A stretch of 64,000 nucleotides of DNA from Halovivax asiaticus JCM 14624 (GCF_000337515.1 NZ_AOIQ01000006.1:254265-318264); one strand, 5' to 3'; numbered from the stretch's first letter, positions 24,840 through 34,230 are shown. Notes: generated by a model from the sequence alone, not told the origin. A program made the numbers and translations.

Positions 24840-25298
24840 TCAGGACGTGAGCTCGTCGAGACGGGATCGTTCGTCCGACAGCTCGACCGGTGCCCACGCC
24901 TCGACGTCGTAACTCAGGTCGAGGAGCTCGCGCGCCCGCTCGGTATCGTCCGCTGCGATCGCGTCGGCGACCTCGTCGGCGAATCGCTCACCGGCCACGC
25001 GGCCGAGTTCGGCTGCGTCGGGCGAGCGATGTGGCACGTCGAGGATGTGTGGGAGGTCCTCCGCGTGGGGCGGCAGCGTCGGAAATGACGTCGGGCCAAC
25101 CGCATACCCAGGTTCGCCGTCGACCTCGTACGCGAGCAACGTGAACGATTCGAGCGCAGTCTCGATCGCCGCGGCGTCGGCGAGCGCCGACTCACCGGTT
25201 CGGGCGGCGAGCTCGTCGAGCGCCCGCCCGAGTTCGTCGTCGGTGACCGCGCCGAAGAGGTCGACGATCCCTGCTAGCTCGTCCGCCGTCAGGTCCAT
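24840..25298 (-). CDS. Uncharacterised haloarchaeal acidic protein
   Basis: 152 residues from MDLTADELAGIVDLFGAVTD. The first 30 residues look like a short helical domain, and AAIETALESFTLLAYEVDGEPGYAVGPTSFPTLPPHAEDLPHILDV follows, with a glycine/proline-rich loop, then a long C-terminal helix pair (RVAGERFADEVADAIAADDTERARELLDLSYDVEAW). It has no membrane segment, no cysteines, and no match I recognise to a characterised family. It is upstream of the NUDIX hydrolase with almost no gap and likely shares its transcript. It could be a partner or substrate-handling protein, but that is speculation. Confidence 0.72.
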   Translation of the reverse strand: MDLTADELAGIVDLFGAVTDDELGRALDELAARTGESALADAAAIETALESFTLLAYEVDGEPGYAVGPTSFPTLPPHAEDLPHILDVPHRSPDAAELGRVAGERFADEVADAIAADDTERARELLDLSYDVEAWAPVELSDERSRLDELTS

Positions 25299-25356
25299 AC
25301 CGGTGGGAGTCACGGCGGACAGTTAGCGCTTTCTGACTCGTGCGCGCGCCAGGACC

Positions 25357-25428
25357 GGTGACCGACCTGCGAGGGTGATCGATGACCGAGCCGTGAATGT
25401 GACCAGTGACCGAGGTGTCATCACCCCA
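25357..25428. repeat. Degenerate 24-nt tandem repeat, three units
   Basis: Units begin at 25357, 25381 and 25405; all share a GTGACCGA or ATGACCGA core near the unit start. Units 1 and 2 agree at about 17 of 24 positions. It sits in the gap between the DUF-type gene start and the stop of the next gene. Confidence 0.5.
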
Positions 25429-25448
25429 CCCGATCATTTTCCAATCGA

Positions 25449-26543
25449 TCACTGCTCCCACTCGGTCGCGGCCGCGAGGACGTCGTCGGGGGAGAGATCG
25501 ACGCTCGACCAGGACGGGAGGCGACGATCCGGACCGGGGGCTTCGATCGCCGTCGCGTACCGGTCCACTTGCGCACTCTCGTCGGCGGCGTCGTACTCGA
25601 GGCCGTTGAACAGGGCGTCCGCACGGTACTGCGAGACGAGCGTCCGACCGGCCTCCCTGTACGCATTCGTCAGCTCGTCGTAGGTCGGCCGAACGCCGTG
25701 GTCGGCGAGGACGTGAAACAGGGTCTCCCCCACGCGTCGGCTCATCCCCTCGAGGCCGGTCTCGCCGGCGACCGCCCGGTGGTCGTGCTCGTGGTGGCCG
25801 AGGTCGACCTGTGCCGAGCCCTCGAACCCGACTTCTTCGAACGCATCACCGAGGACGCCGACTTCGAGCCCCCACGATCGAGGCGCGCGGACCTCCTTCG
25901 CCAGGTCGGCGGTCATCGCGAACTCGCCCGCGAGCGCGTACCGAAACGAGGAGAGGTACGAGACGATCGGCGCGTCGTGGCGATCCGCGAGCGAGCGCAC
26001 GAGGGGTTCGTAGAACAGCCTGACGAGTCGGCCGTACAGTCGCTCGTTTTCGACGCGCGCGTAGTACCCCTTGACGAAGGAGTGCTCCAGCATAATGGGA
26101 GCGAGCAGCCGCGCCACGTGGTCGCCGTCGAAACTACTGGCGTCGGCGTCGTGCACCACTACGGTTTCCCCACGGTCGGCGGCCGGCCCGAGCGCGAGCC
26201 AGACGTCGTGCCCCTTGCCGGAGCCGCCATCGAGGCCGGCCGATTCGAGCGTTCGTTCGACGGCCGGCGCGTTACACCACATGACGGACAGCGAGAGGTC
26301 GAACGAATCGAGCCAGGTCCGGACCGCCTCGATTCGCTGGGCCGGTGCCCTGACGGGAACGAACACGGCCGCCGGGTCGAGCCGTTCGAGTTCCGAGAGG
26401 ACGCGTTCTGCGGCCAGGCTCGCGTGTTCGCGAGCCGTCATCGGAACGACGACGGCGGTTTCCTCGAGGGCCCTGTCGACGTCGGGGAGCCCACCCCGAC
26501 CGAAATCGTGCAGGGTCGTGATCCGTTCCTGGACGTACTCCAT
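25449..26543 (-). CDS. Glycosyltransferase, GT81-like (glucosyl-3-phosphoglycerate synthase-related)
   Basis: 364 residues from MEYVQERITTLHDFGRG. The GT-A core starts TAVVVPMTAREHASLAAERVLSEL, with KGHDVWLALGPA, VVVHDADASSFDGDHVARLLAP (the DxD metal motif), VKGYYARVENERLYGRLVRLF and HHEHDHR. These features fit mannosyl/glucosyl-3-phosphoglycerate synthases (GT81), which start the synthesis of the compatible solutes glucosylglycerate or mannosylglycerate from NDP-sugar and 3-phosphoglycerate. Haloarchaea use this type rarely, and the substrate is uncertain. The upstream gene (26670) is an MFS transporter on the same strand, 126 bp away. Confidence 0.8.
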   Translation of the reverse strand: MEYVQERITTLHDFGRGGLPDVDRALEETAVVVPMTAREHASLAAERVLSELERLDPAAVFVPVRAPAQRIEAVRTWLDSFDLSLSVMWCNAPAVERTLESAGLDGGSGKGHDVWLALGPAADRGETVVVHDADASSFDGDHVARLLAPIMLEHSFVKGYYARVENERLYGRLVRLFYEPLVRSLADRHDAPIVSYLSSFRYALAGEFAMTADLAKEVRAPRSWGLEVGVLGDAFEEVGFEGSAQVDLGHHEHDHRAVAGETGLEGMSRRVGETLFHVLADHGVRPTYDELTNAYREAGRTLVSQYRADALFNGLEYDAADESAQVDRYATAIEAPGPDRRLPSWSSVDLSPDDVLAAATEWEQ

Positions 26544-26669
26544 CGCTCGTGTCTTGGCGCCGTCCGTGAAAACAGCCACGGCTCCGGGTCGAACCGAGTC
26601 GAGTCACCGATGAGTTCACGCCCGGCCAGGAAACCGAGACTCGATCCGTCCCCCGGACCCTTCCTCGTC

Positions 26670-27887
26670 TCACCCGTTCGTTCCCGACGGGACGCGTCCG
26701 AGCAGTGCCAGGCCGAAGAGACCGGCTGTGAGAACGGCAACACCCAGCGAGAGCGCCGTGAAGACGACGTCGTACGAGAGCCCGCTATCCACGAGGACGC
26801 CGACGACGACGCTGCCGATCGCCTGGATCGGCATCATCGCGCCGCTGAAGACGGCGTAGCCGCTGCCGCTGTGTTCCGCGGGGAGCGACGCGAGAATGTA
26901 CGTGTCGGTGGCCGGAAACAGTGAGTGGATGACGAACCCGAGGATCGCAGAGACCAACAACACCGGAACGAGCGACTGGACGGCGACGAGCGAGAGCATC
27001 GATCCGACGAAGACTGCCAGGATGGCGAGCATGAGCGGCACGAACCTGAGTCGATCCGCCACGACACCAGCGGCCCAGAACGCGGGGACGCCAGCTGCGA
27101 ACACCACGGTCAACGCGGTTCGTGCGTTCCCGCTGGAGAGCCCCTTCGCCTCGATCAGGTAGGTGACGTAGAAGTTGAAGACGCCGTTCCAGACGAGGCC
27201 GGCGAGTCCGACGACCGCGATCCCGGAGAGGATGAGTCGCCAGTGGGCGACGAGCGCGACACGCATGTCGAGATCCAGTTCCTGCGGGCCCGTGATCGTC
27301 GATCGACGGGCGGCGAGCCAGAACAGGATGGCCGATCCCAGCGCGGCGAGCGAGAGGAGGACGAAGATCCCCCGCCAGGCCGCGAAGGGCCAGCGGTGGA
27401 GGGCGAGCACGACACCGACGAAACCGGGTGCCACGACGGCGGCTACCTGGCTCGCGGTTCCGTGAATGCCGATCGCCCGCCCGACCTGGTCCGGGTAGAG
27501 TTGCCCGATGAGTGGGCTCGCGGCGACGAAGTAGACCCCGCTGCCGACCCCGACCAGCACCGTCGCGGCTGCGAGCGTCCCGAACGAGGGCGCCGCCGCG
27601 GCGATCGCTGACGCGCCCGCGAGGACGAGTCCCGAGCCGAGGACGATCCGGTGACGAGGGTATCTGGTCAGCAGATACCCGGTCGGGAATCGTGGTGCCG
27701 CGCTGCCGATCCAGACCAGCGTCGCGAGTAACCCGACGGCCGCCTCGCTGACGCCGAAGGCCGCCCGAAACGGTTCGAGCAGGGGCGCGTACACCACCCG
27801 GGCGAAGTTGACGAGAAAGACCAGTACGCAGAGCGACCCGAAGACGCCAGTTCTGGCCCCGATCGACCGGCCGTTGGCTGAGAACAC
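26670..27887 (-). CDS. MFS transporter
   Basis: 405 residues from a GTG at 27887 (VFSANGRSIGARTG); longer frames start up to 28007 but overlap the divergent zinc-protein gene and lack a TATA box. Twelve hydrophobic helices can be followed from FGSLCVLVFLVNFARVVYAPLL to VLTAGLFGLALLG. The motif A-like loop PTGYLLTRYPRHRIVLG after helix 2 and WRGIFVLLSLAALG after helix 5 are normal for the family. It likely exports or imports a small organic compound; substrate unknown. A TATA-like AACTTTGAAT about 30 bp before the GTG supports this start. Confidence 0.87.
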   Translation of the reverse strand: MFSANGRSIGARTGVFGSLCVLVFLVNFARVVYAPLLEPFRAAFGVSEAAVGLLATLVWIGSAAPRFPTGYLLTRYPRHRIVLGSGLVLAGASAIAAAAPSFGTLAAATVLVGVGSGVYFVAASPLIGQLYPDQVGRAIGIHGTASQVAAVVAPGFVGVVLALHRWPFAAWRGIFVLLSLAALGSAILFWLAARRSTITGPQELDLDMRVALVAHWRLILSGIAVVGLAGLVWNGVFNFYVTYLIEAKGLSSGNARTALTVVFAAGVPAFWAAGVVADRLRFVPLMLAILAVFVGSMLSLVAVQSLVPVLLVSAILGFVIHSLFPATDTYILASLPAEHSGSGYAVFSGAMMPIQAIGSVVVGVLVDSGLSYDVVFTALSLGVAVLTAGLFGLALLGRVPSGTNG

Positions 27888-27985
27888 GGTCGAATCGAGG
27901 GACGGCTCCGATTCAAAGTTTTCGAACCGAAATGTCTGTCCACCGACCCGGGTCTTTTTCTCCCCCACGTTCGTATGACCGAGAC

Positions 27986-28156
27986 ATGAAATCCATCCGA
28001 AAGGCACTCCGGGAGGGGGAACTCGTCAAGGACACCTACGAGCGTGTCACGTGTGCGACCTGCGAGAAGACGCTGAAGACGGAGAACGACCCGGACACGA
28101 TCACCACCATCAGGACGTGTCCGGAGTGTGGATCCGAGTGGAAGGAGATTCGCTAG
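27986..28156 (+). CDS. HVO_0758-type zinc finger protein, 56 residues
   Basis: Starts MKSIRKALREGELVKDTYER and carries CATCEKTL and CPECGSEWKEIR, a two-knuckle zinc ribbon. It closely follows the Haloferax HVO_0758 family pattern, whose start (KGLRDGELEKDTY) and end (CPDCxREWKELR) resemble it. Structural studies of such haloarchaeal microproteins show one bound zinc; the cellular role remains unclear, with links to biofilm or growth phenotypes for some members. The ATG at 27986 is the last in-frame start before the conserved block. It is divergent from the MFS gene and just upstream of the convergent DHH gene. Confidence 0.88.
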   Translation: MKSIRKALREGELVKDTYERVTCATCEKTLKTENDPDTITTIRTCPECGSEWKEIR

Positions 28157-28174
28157 AGCGATCGCCCCCTGTTC

Positions 28175-29374
28175 TCACCGTTCGCCGGAGAGGGCCGTAA
28201 AGAGCCGTTCGCCGAACTCCGCTTTACTGACGCCGTCTGACGGGCCGAGACCGGCCATGTGATCGATCGATATTTCGCCGCCACCCATTCGGGCGTGGCC
28301 ACCCGCCGAGGCCATGGGGATGTCGCTGACGACGTGTCTGAGCGTCTCACCCATGTGAACGCGATCGTCGCGCGATCGGCCCGAGAGATGTAACGTGCCG
28401 TCGTGTTCGCCGAAGACGACGACAGCCGTCACCCCTTCGAGGTGCATGAGCTCGTCTGCGGCCTGCGGAATCGCGTCGACGATGTCGATCTCGCCGACGT
28501 CACAGATCGCGAACGAGCCCTCGACGTGACGATTTCTGATCGCGTCCGCCTTGATCTCGAGGACCTCGTCGGCCACCTGCGGGTTGGCAATCCGATCGAG
28601 CAGGTCCTCGTCGATGCCCGGGAAGAGCGTCGCGCTGGCGTCGAACTCCGCTTTCGTACAGCCTTTCGTCAACTGATTCGTGTCGGACTGGATGCCATAC
28701 AGCAGGCCGGTCGCGAGCGATTCGGAAATGAGCGGCCCCGACGACCCGTCCTCGGCTTCGGCCTCGAGCGTCGCGCCGATCTCGGTCAGGTACTCGACGA
28801 CGATCGTCGAGGCGGCGCCGTATCCGGGCCGAACGTCGGTAAACTGCGTCCCGGCACCGTTTCCGGGATGGTGGTCGACGACGGCGATGGGTTCGATCTT
28901 CTGTGCGCCGGTAAAGCCCCGGGCCGTGTTGTGGTCGACGAGGACGATGGCATCGGCCGCGACTTCGGACGCCGCTTCGATCTGTTCCAGTTCGAGTTCC
29001 AACAGCGTCCTGAATGCCCGGTTCTCCTGATGGCGGATCTGGCCCGGATACTGCATGGTAAACTCCGTACCGACCGTCTCCGCTACCCGCGCGACACCCA
29101 TCGCACAGGCCATCGCGTCCGGATCAGGGTTCGGGTGCATCAGGATGGCGACCTCGTCTTCCGTCGCCAGCAGTCGGCGAAGTCGGTCACCGGGCGATCT
29201 ATTGAACCACCGGTAGACCACCCAGAGCCCCGCCGCGAGGAGGACGATCACGAGGACGACCGCCGAGACGACGAGCGGATCCGTGGCGGTTATCGTCTCC
29301 ACATCCAGGCCACCCACCGTGGCCACCCCACCAGACGGATCACCGACGGGTCCTGCGGTGAACCGATCGATCAT
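28175..29374 (-). CDS. Membrane-anchored DHH-DHHA1 phosphoesterase
   Basis: 399 residues. One transmembrane helix near residues 33-52 (LVVSAVVLVIVLLAAGLWVV) is followed by the DHH domain: ILMHPNPDPDAMACAMGVAR, IVLVDHNTA and AVVDHHPGNG supply the manganese ligands. A DHHA1 domain follows, ending GGHARMGGGEISIDHMAG (the GGH motif). Bacterial proteins with this layout are nanoRNases or c-di-AMP/pApA phosphodiesterases. With haloarchaea making c-di-AMP through DacZ, a nucleotide phosphodiesterase role is an attractive inference, not a demonstrated one. It is a haloarchaeal variant with an N-terminal anchor that places the active site in the cytoplasm. Confidence 0.88.
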   Translation of the reverse strand: MIDRFTAGPVGDPSGGVATVGGLDVETITATDPLVVSAVVLVIVLLAAGLWVVYRWFNRSPGDRLRRLLATEDEVAILMHPNPDPDAMACAMGVARVAETVGTEFTMQYPGQIRHQENRAFRTLLELELEQIEAASEVAADAIVLVDHNTARGFTGAQKIEPIAVVDHHPGNGAGTQFTDVRPGYGAASTIVVEYLTEIGATLEAEAEDGSSGPLISESLATGLLYGIQSDTNQLTKGCTKAEFDASATLFPGIDEDLLDRIANPQVADEVLEIKADAIRNRHVEGSFAICDVGEIDIVDAIPQAADELMHLEGVTAVVVFGEHDGTLHLSGRSRDDRVHMGETLRHVVSDIPMASAGGHARMGGGEISIDHMAGLGPSDGVSKAEFGERLFTALSGER

Positions 29375-29510
29375 ACGTCAGTCTCCAAGTCGGTCACCAT
29401 GAAAGTTCCCCTCACAGACGGAAAGGTGAATTTGGGCCACAGATGGCCTATAAACCGGGTTCACCGCAATGTATCGGGTCAGGATGGGAACACGACCGAC
29501 AGCTGTCCGC

Positions 29511-30398
29511 TCACGACAGTCGCGATTCGATCGCCGCTCGGTAGCCGTCGCGATACGTCGGATAGGTGAATTCGTAGCCCGTGGTGACGAGTCGGTCGTT
29601 GGCACACCGTTTGCTCGTCAAGAGCCGTCGGCGGGCCCGCTCGGACAGGTCGTCGTCGGCGAGGCGTTCCGCAGTCGTGCGCTTGGGCGGCGGGTCCCGA
29701 CCGCACTGGTCGGCGAGCCAGTCGGCGAATTCCCACTTCGAGACGGGCTCGTCGTCGACGAGCTGGACCACCTGCCTGCGACACGCGTCGGCAGTCAGGA
29801 GCCACCGAATCGCTCCCGCCGCGTCGTCGCGGTGAAGCAGGTTCAGGTATCCCTCGGTCACCGGCCCGTCCAGATATCGCGACAGACGGTAGCGATCGGG
29901 GCCGTACAGGCCGGCCAGTCTGGCGACGGTCCCATCCATCCCGTCCGTTTGCGGCGCGTCGAGTGCGACCCGTTCGGCCTCGGCCAGGACGGCCGCCTTG
30001 GGCGTCGCCGGCTCGACGGGTGTCGTCGAGTCGACCCAGTCACCGTCGTGGTCGCCGTGGACGCCGGTCGAAGAGGTGTAGAGCAACCGGTCGGGAACCG
30101 ACTCTCGTCCGCCGAAGTGATCGACGACGGTCCGGAGCCCGTCGACGTACACGGCTCGTGCCTGCTCTGCGTCCCCGCCACCGCTGCTCGCGGCAAAGAC
30201 GACCGCGTCGACGTCCGGGACTGCCGACAGGGAGTCGGGGTCGGTCACGTCCGCCTGTACGGCGTCGAATCCGGCATCTTCGATCGCCGCGATACCGGCC
30301 TCGCTCCGGCGAACGCCGACAGCCTCGTGCCCCGCCTCGGTCAGCTGTCGCCCGAGCTCGAGTCCAACGTACCCACAGCCGAGGATCGCCACGCGCAT
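29511..30398 (-). CDS. Extended SDR (NAD(P)-dependent epimerase/dehydratase-like)
   Basis: 295 residues. MRVAILGCGYVGLELGRQLTE is the N-terminal GxGxxG motif, ADVTDPDSLSAVPDVDAVVFAASSGGGD the second strand and following loop, YTSSTGVHGDHDGDWVDSTTPVEP the central strand with the active-site Ser/Thr; the YxxxK tyrosine is not clear (the segment reads PATPKAAVLAEAERVAL). C-terminal RLAGLYGPDRYRLSRYLDG and LNLLHRDDAAGAIRWLL are typical of the YeeZ-like group of atypical SDRs. These are NAD(P) binders of unknown substrate. The missing canonical tyrosine suggests that it may not be a normal epimerase. Confidence 0.82.
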   Translation of the reverse strand: MRVAILGCGYVGLELGRQLTEAGHEAVGVRRSEAGIAAIEDAGFDAVQADVTDPDSLSAVPDVDAVVFAASSGGGDAEQARAVYVDGLRTVVDHFGGRESVPDRLLYTSSTGVHGDHDGDWVDSTTPVEPATPKAAVLAEAERVALDAPQTDGMDGTVARLAGLYGPDRYRLSRYLDGPVTEGYLNLLHRDDAAGAIRWLLTADACRRQVVQLVDDEPVSKWEFADWLADQCGRDPPPKRTTAERLADDDLSERARRRLLTSKRCANDRLVTTGYEFTYPTYRDGYRAAIESRLS

Positions 30399-30598
30399 AG
30401 GGACCGCTTGGGCGTCAGGCGGGAAAATGGCAGCGCTCTCCGCTCCACATCCACACGTGTTTCAGCTGAACGACTACGGGCCCCAACCCCGCGGCGAAAC
30501 AGGGAGGTACGAAATCACCACGGCGTGCGACGAGGCTACCGGCGTTCATCGCTCACTACTGGCGGTGTAGATCCGTCGACAGCGACGGCGAACCGTCG

Positions 30599-30604
30599 AA
30601 AAAA
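30599..30604 (-). terminator. Oligo-T tract downstream of aconitase
   Basis: Six A on the plus strand (T6 on the transcribed strand), about 48 nt past the aconitase stop codon; a likely archaeal terminator. Confidence 0.4.
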
Positions 30605-30651
30605 CGAGATCGGGTAGTCGCGCTAGACGTCCAAGTATTGGACGGTCCTGC

Positions 30652-33390
30652 TCAGGCGTCGAGTTCCTCGGTCAGGAGCTGGCGAAGCACCATGTGGAGG
30701 ACGCCGCCGTGTTCGACGTAGTCGACGGCGGACGGCGTCGCGACCTGCGCCGTGACGTCGAAGGTCGTGGTATCGCCGTCTTCGGATTCAGCGGTGACGG
30801 TGAGACGCTCGCTCGGTTCGAGGCCGTCCTCGAGTCCCTCGATCGTGAAGGACTCCGTGCCGTCGAGGCCGAGTTCCTCCCAGCCCTCGCCGTCGTCGAA
30901 CTGCAGCGGGAGGACGCCCATCCCGATGAGGTTGTCGCGGTAGATGCGCTCGTAGCTCTTCGCAATGGTGGCGCGGACGCCGAGCAGGTCCGTTCCCTTC
31001 GCCGCCCAGTCGCGGCTGGAGCCGGTCCCGAACTCGATGCCGGCGGTGACGACCAGCGGGGTGTCGTCCTCGCGGTAGCGCTCGGAGGCCTCGAAGACTG
31101 TGGTCTCCTCGCCCGTCGGGTGGTGGACGGTGTAGCCGCCCTCTTTGCCGTCCAGCAGCTGATTCTCGATTCGGACGTTCGCGAACGTCCCGCGCATCAT
31201 GACCTCGTGGTTCCCGCGTCGGGAGCCGTAGGTGTTGAACTCGTAGGGTTCGACGCCGCGCTCTTTCAGCCACTGGCCGGCGGGTAGGTCCTCGCCGAAC
31301 GGACCGGCGGGGCTGATGTGGTCGGTCGTGACGGTGTCACCGAGGGTGAGCAGCGTGCGGGCGTCCTCGACGTTCGAGACACCGGGTTTCTCGAGCGGGA
31401 AGTCCTTGAAGAACGGCGGCTCGCGGATGTACGTCGACTCCGGATCCCAGTCGTAGACGTCGCCGGTCGGCGCGTCGAGCGACTCCCAGCGGTCGTCACC
31501 CTCGAACACGCTCGCGTACTTCTCCTCGAAGAGTTCCGGCGAGACGCTCTCGTGGATGGTCTGGCGAACTTCTTCCGGGTCCGGCCAGACGTCCTCCAGA
31601 TAGATTTCTTCGCCTGCGTCGTTCGTGCCGATCGGCTCTTCCTCCAGGTCGATATCCATCTTCCCGGCGAGGCCGTAAGCGACGACCAGCGGCGGGCTGG
31701 CCAGGTAGTTCGCGCGGATCTTCGGGTGGATGCGCGCCTCGAAGTTGCGGTTACCCGAGAGGACACTCGTCGTCCAGAGGTCGTGTTCGTCGATCGCCGC
31801 CTCGATCGGCTCCGCGAGGGGGCCCGCGTTGCCGATACAGGTCGTACAGCCGTAGCCGACGACGTGGTAGCCCAGTTCTTCGAGATCGTCGAGCAGGTCG
31901 GCCTGTTCGAGATACTCCGTGACGACGCGGCTGCCGGGTGCGAGGCTCGTCTTGACGTAGTCGGGGACCTTGAGTCCGGCCTCGGCCGCGTTGCGCGCGA
32001 GGAGGCCGGCGGCGACCATCACCGACGGGTTCGAGGTGTTCGTACAGCTCGTGATCGCACTGACGAGGACGTCGCCGTGACCGATCTCGATCTCGGTGCC
32101 ATCGTCGAGCGTGACGGGGACGTTCTCGTCGAGTTCGGGCGGATTCTTCGAGACGAGTCCGCCGTCGCTCTCGGCCGTACCCGAGTCGATCACACCTTCT
32201 TCCTCGAGTAGCGTCGGGAAGTGCTCGTCCAGGTCGCCCATCGGGATCCGGGCGTGGGGCTTCTTGTGGCCGGCGAGGCTCGGTTCCACGTCGCCGAGAT
32301 CGAACTCGACGGTCTCGGTGTACTCTGGGTTCTGTTCGCCGAAGAGGCCCTGGGCTTCGAGGTACGAGCGAACGAGGTCGATGTGCTCCTCGTCGCGGCC
32401 GGTGAGTTCGAGGTACTCCAGGGTCTTCTCGTCGACCGGGAACATGCTGATGGTCGAGCCCTGCTCGGGCGCCATGTTCGAGATAGTCGCGCGGTCGGCG
32501 ACCGACAGCTGGGAGACGCCGGGCCCGTAGAACTCGACGAAGCGGTCGACGACGCCGACCTGTCGGAGCTTCTCCGTGATGTGAAGCACGAGGTCCGTCG
32601 CGGTCGCGCCCTCGGGGAGTTCGCCGGAGAGGCGAACGCCGACGACCTCGGGCAGTTGCATCGTGATGGGCTGGCCGAGCAGCGCGGCCTCGGCCTCGAT
32701 CCCGCCGACGCCCCAGCCGACGACGCCGATCCCGCCGATCATCGGGGTGTGGCTGTCGGTGCCGACGAGCGTGTCGGGGTAGAGCCACTGTTCGCCGTCC
32801 TGTTCTCGTTCGTGGACGACGCGACCCAGGTGCTCTAAGTTGACCTGGTGGACGATCCCCGTCCCCGGCGGGACGACGTTGAAGTCTTCGAACGCCCCTT
32901 CGGCCCACTTGATCGCGCGGTAGCGCTCTTCGTTGCGCTCGTACTCGAGTTCGACGTTCTTCTCGTAGGCCTCGTCGCTGCCGAAGTAGTCGACCTGCAC
33001 GCTGTGGTCGATGACGAGGTCACAGGGAACCTCCGGTTCCACGACCGACGGGTCGACACCTTTGCGGTCGGCCGCCGACCGCAGTGCCGCGAGGTCCACG
33101 ACCGCCGGGACGCCGGTCAGGTCCTGCAGGACGACGCGCGACACCGTGAACGGCACCTCGACGTTCGGGACGTCGGGGCGCCAGCTCGCGGCGTTTTTCA
33201 CGTCCTGGACGTCGATGGTGTCGCCGTCGGCGTTGCGCAGCACCGATTCGAGCATGACGCGAATGCTCACCGGGAGCGAGTCGAGATCACAGAGGCCTTC
33301 CTCCTCTAACACCGTGAGGTCGGCCATCTTGTATGACGAACCGTCGTGTTCGAACGTTCCTATTGCGTCCGAAACGTCGTCGAATGACAT
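30652..33390 (-). CDS. acnA: Aconitate hydratase
   Basis: 912 residues from MSFDDVSDAIGTFEHDGS, matching the AcnA/IRP1 type length. The [4Fe-4S] ligands are ITSCTNTSNPSVMVAAG and GYGCTTCIGNAGPLAEP. Substrate motifs are LYPDTLVGTDSHTPMIGG, SVLSGNRNFEARIHP and, in the swivelling C-terminal domain, NTYGSRRGNHEVMMRGTFAN and GIEFGTGSSRDWAAKG. It isomerises citrate to isocitrate in the TCA cycle. IRP1-like proteins can also bind RNA in other domains of life; nothing here shows that. It has its own transcription unit, as in most haloarchaea. Confidence 0.98.
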   Translation of the reverse strand: MSFDDVSDAIGTFEHDGSSYKMADLTVLEEEGLCDLDSLPVSIRVMLESVLRNADGDTIDVQDVKNAASWRPDVPNVEVPFTVSRVVLQDLTGVPAVVDLAALRSAADRKGVDPSVVEPEVPCDLVIDHSVQVDYFGSDEAYEKNVELEYERNEERYRAIKWAEGAFEDFNVVPPGTGIVHQVNLEHLGRVVHEREQDGEQWLYPDTLVGTDSHTPMIGGIGVVGWGVGGIEAEAALLGQPITMQLPEVVGVRLSGELPEGATATDLVLHITEKLRQVGVVDRFVEFYGPGVSQLSVADRATISNMAPEQGSTISMFPVDEKTLEYLELTGRDEEHIDLVRSYLEAQGLFGEQNPEYTETVEFDLGDVEPSLAGHKKPHARIPMGDLDEHFPTLLEEEGVIDSGTAESDGGLVSKNPPELDENVPVTLDDGTEIEIGHGDVLVSAITSCTNTSNPSVMVAAGLLARNAAEAGLKVPDYVKTSLAPGSRVVTEYLEQADLLDDLEELGYHVVGYGCTTCIGNAGPLAEPIEAAIDEHDLWTTSVLSGNRNFEARIHPKIRANYLASPPLVVAYGLAGKMDIDLEEEPIGTNDAGEEIYLEDVWPDPEEVRQTIHESVSPELFEEKYASVFEGDDRWESLDAPTGDVYDWDPESTYIREPPFFKDFPLEKPGVSNVEDARTLLTLGDTVTTDHISPAGPFGEDLPAGQWLKERGVEPYEFNTYGSRRGNHEVMMRGTFANVRIENQLLDGKEGGYTVHHPTGEETTVFEASERYREDDTPLVVTAGIEFGTGSSRDWAAKGTDLLGVRATIAKSYERIYRDNLIGMGVLPLQFDDGEGWEELGLDGTESFTIEGLEDGLEPSERLTVTAESEDGDTTTFDVTAQVATPSAVDYVEHGGVLHMVLRQLLTEELDA

Positions 33391-33589
33391 TGGGTCAGCT
33401 AGAAGGCGAACACATTTCAATCCTCCGAGACCGGCCGTAGGACCGACCAGCACCCCAAATATTGCGGGATCTTCGGTAGCACGGGAGTGAGAGAGTGACA
33501 GATACGATCGAAACCGGTCAGACCGGGATTACAACGGGTACGCCGACTCCGCCCGATGACGCCCTGTGGAGGCTGCGACGGGTAGCGCC

Positions 33590-34015
33590 CTATGGAGACT
33601 GTTCCGCGATCGTGTGCTGGATGTGGACGAATTCCTCGAAGGAGATGGGCGCGCGACGTTCGATCTTCTGTTGAATCTCCGTCGGGTCGAGATCGAGGTC
33701 GAGTTCGATCGCGAGGCGCTCCACGTCGAGCACCGCAGTCGTCATGCCGAGCAGAAGGTGTTCACAGGCTTCGATCTCGATCGACTCCGCGTCCGGCTGG
33801 TCGGGATCGAGGGCAGTGATAGCGGCGGCGTCCGTGAGCGAAATCGGAGGTGAATCCCCATCGAGCAGCGTCTGCAATTCGTCTCGGTTCACATCCGTCT
33901 CCGCGACGGCCTGATCGAGACCGGCGGATTCGACGATGGCCGCGAGTTCCCTGTCATACTCGGCCCGGAGCGCCGCCGGCGACGCTGGGACCTCCGTACG
34001 GAGTTCGGCAAACAT
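33590..34015 (-). CDS. DUF5791-type protein
   Basis: 141 residues from MFAELRTEVPASPAALRAEY. It begins with the SPAALRAEYDRELAAIVESAGLDQAVAETDVNRDELQTLLDGD pattern and then ISLTDAAAITALDPDQPDAESIEIEACEHLLLGMTTAVLDVERLAIELD, an all-helical two-part protein seen throughout haloarchaea. The DAAAITAL segment and the last LDLDPTEIQQKIERRAPISFEEFVHIQ segment each resemble short helix-turn-helix-like units. Function unknown. The frame extends upstream into the divergent GH2-like gene, so the internal ATG was chosen. Confidence 0.78.
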   Translation of the reverse strand: MFAELRTEVPASPAALRAEYDRELAAIVESAGLDQAVAETDVNRDELQTLLDGDSPPISLTDAAAITALDPDQPDAESIEIEACEHLLLGMTTAVLDVERLAIELDLDLDPTEIQQKIERRAPISFEEFVHIQHTIAEQSP

Positions 34016-34230
34016 ACGTGGTGGCAGGTGACGGCCCCGGAAAGCCGTTGTTATCCGCATCGACGGCTCCCGTTCGTGGCCGACGGACCGTCGCCGTTCG
34101 GACGCGGCGGGACGGGCTGCAATCTGACCGAGAGCGCCTACCACTGTCAGTCGTGGTGGCCCCGACGAACCCGACAGCGTTGACACGATCGTCGCAACAG
34201 CTTTGACGCCGGCGTTCAGTTGCTGTGGTG

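Noticed and set aside
26670-28007. Longest start of the MFS gene at 28007
   Set aside because: It would overlap the HVO_0758-type gene and adds a hydrophilic leader; GTG at 27887 has a suitably placed TATA-like box.
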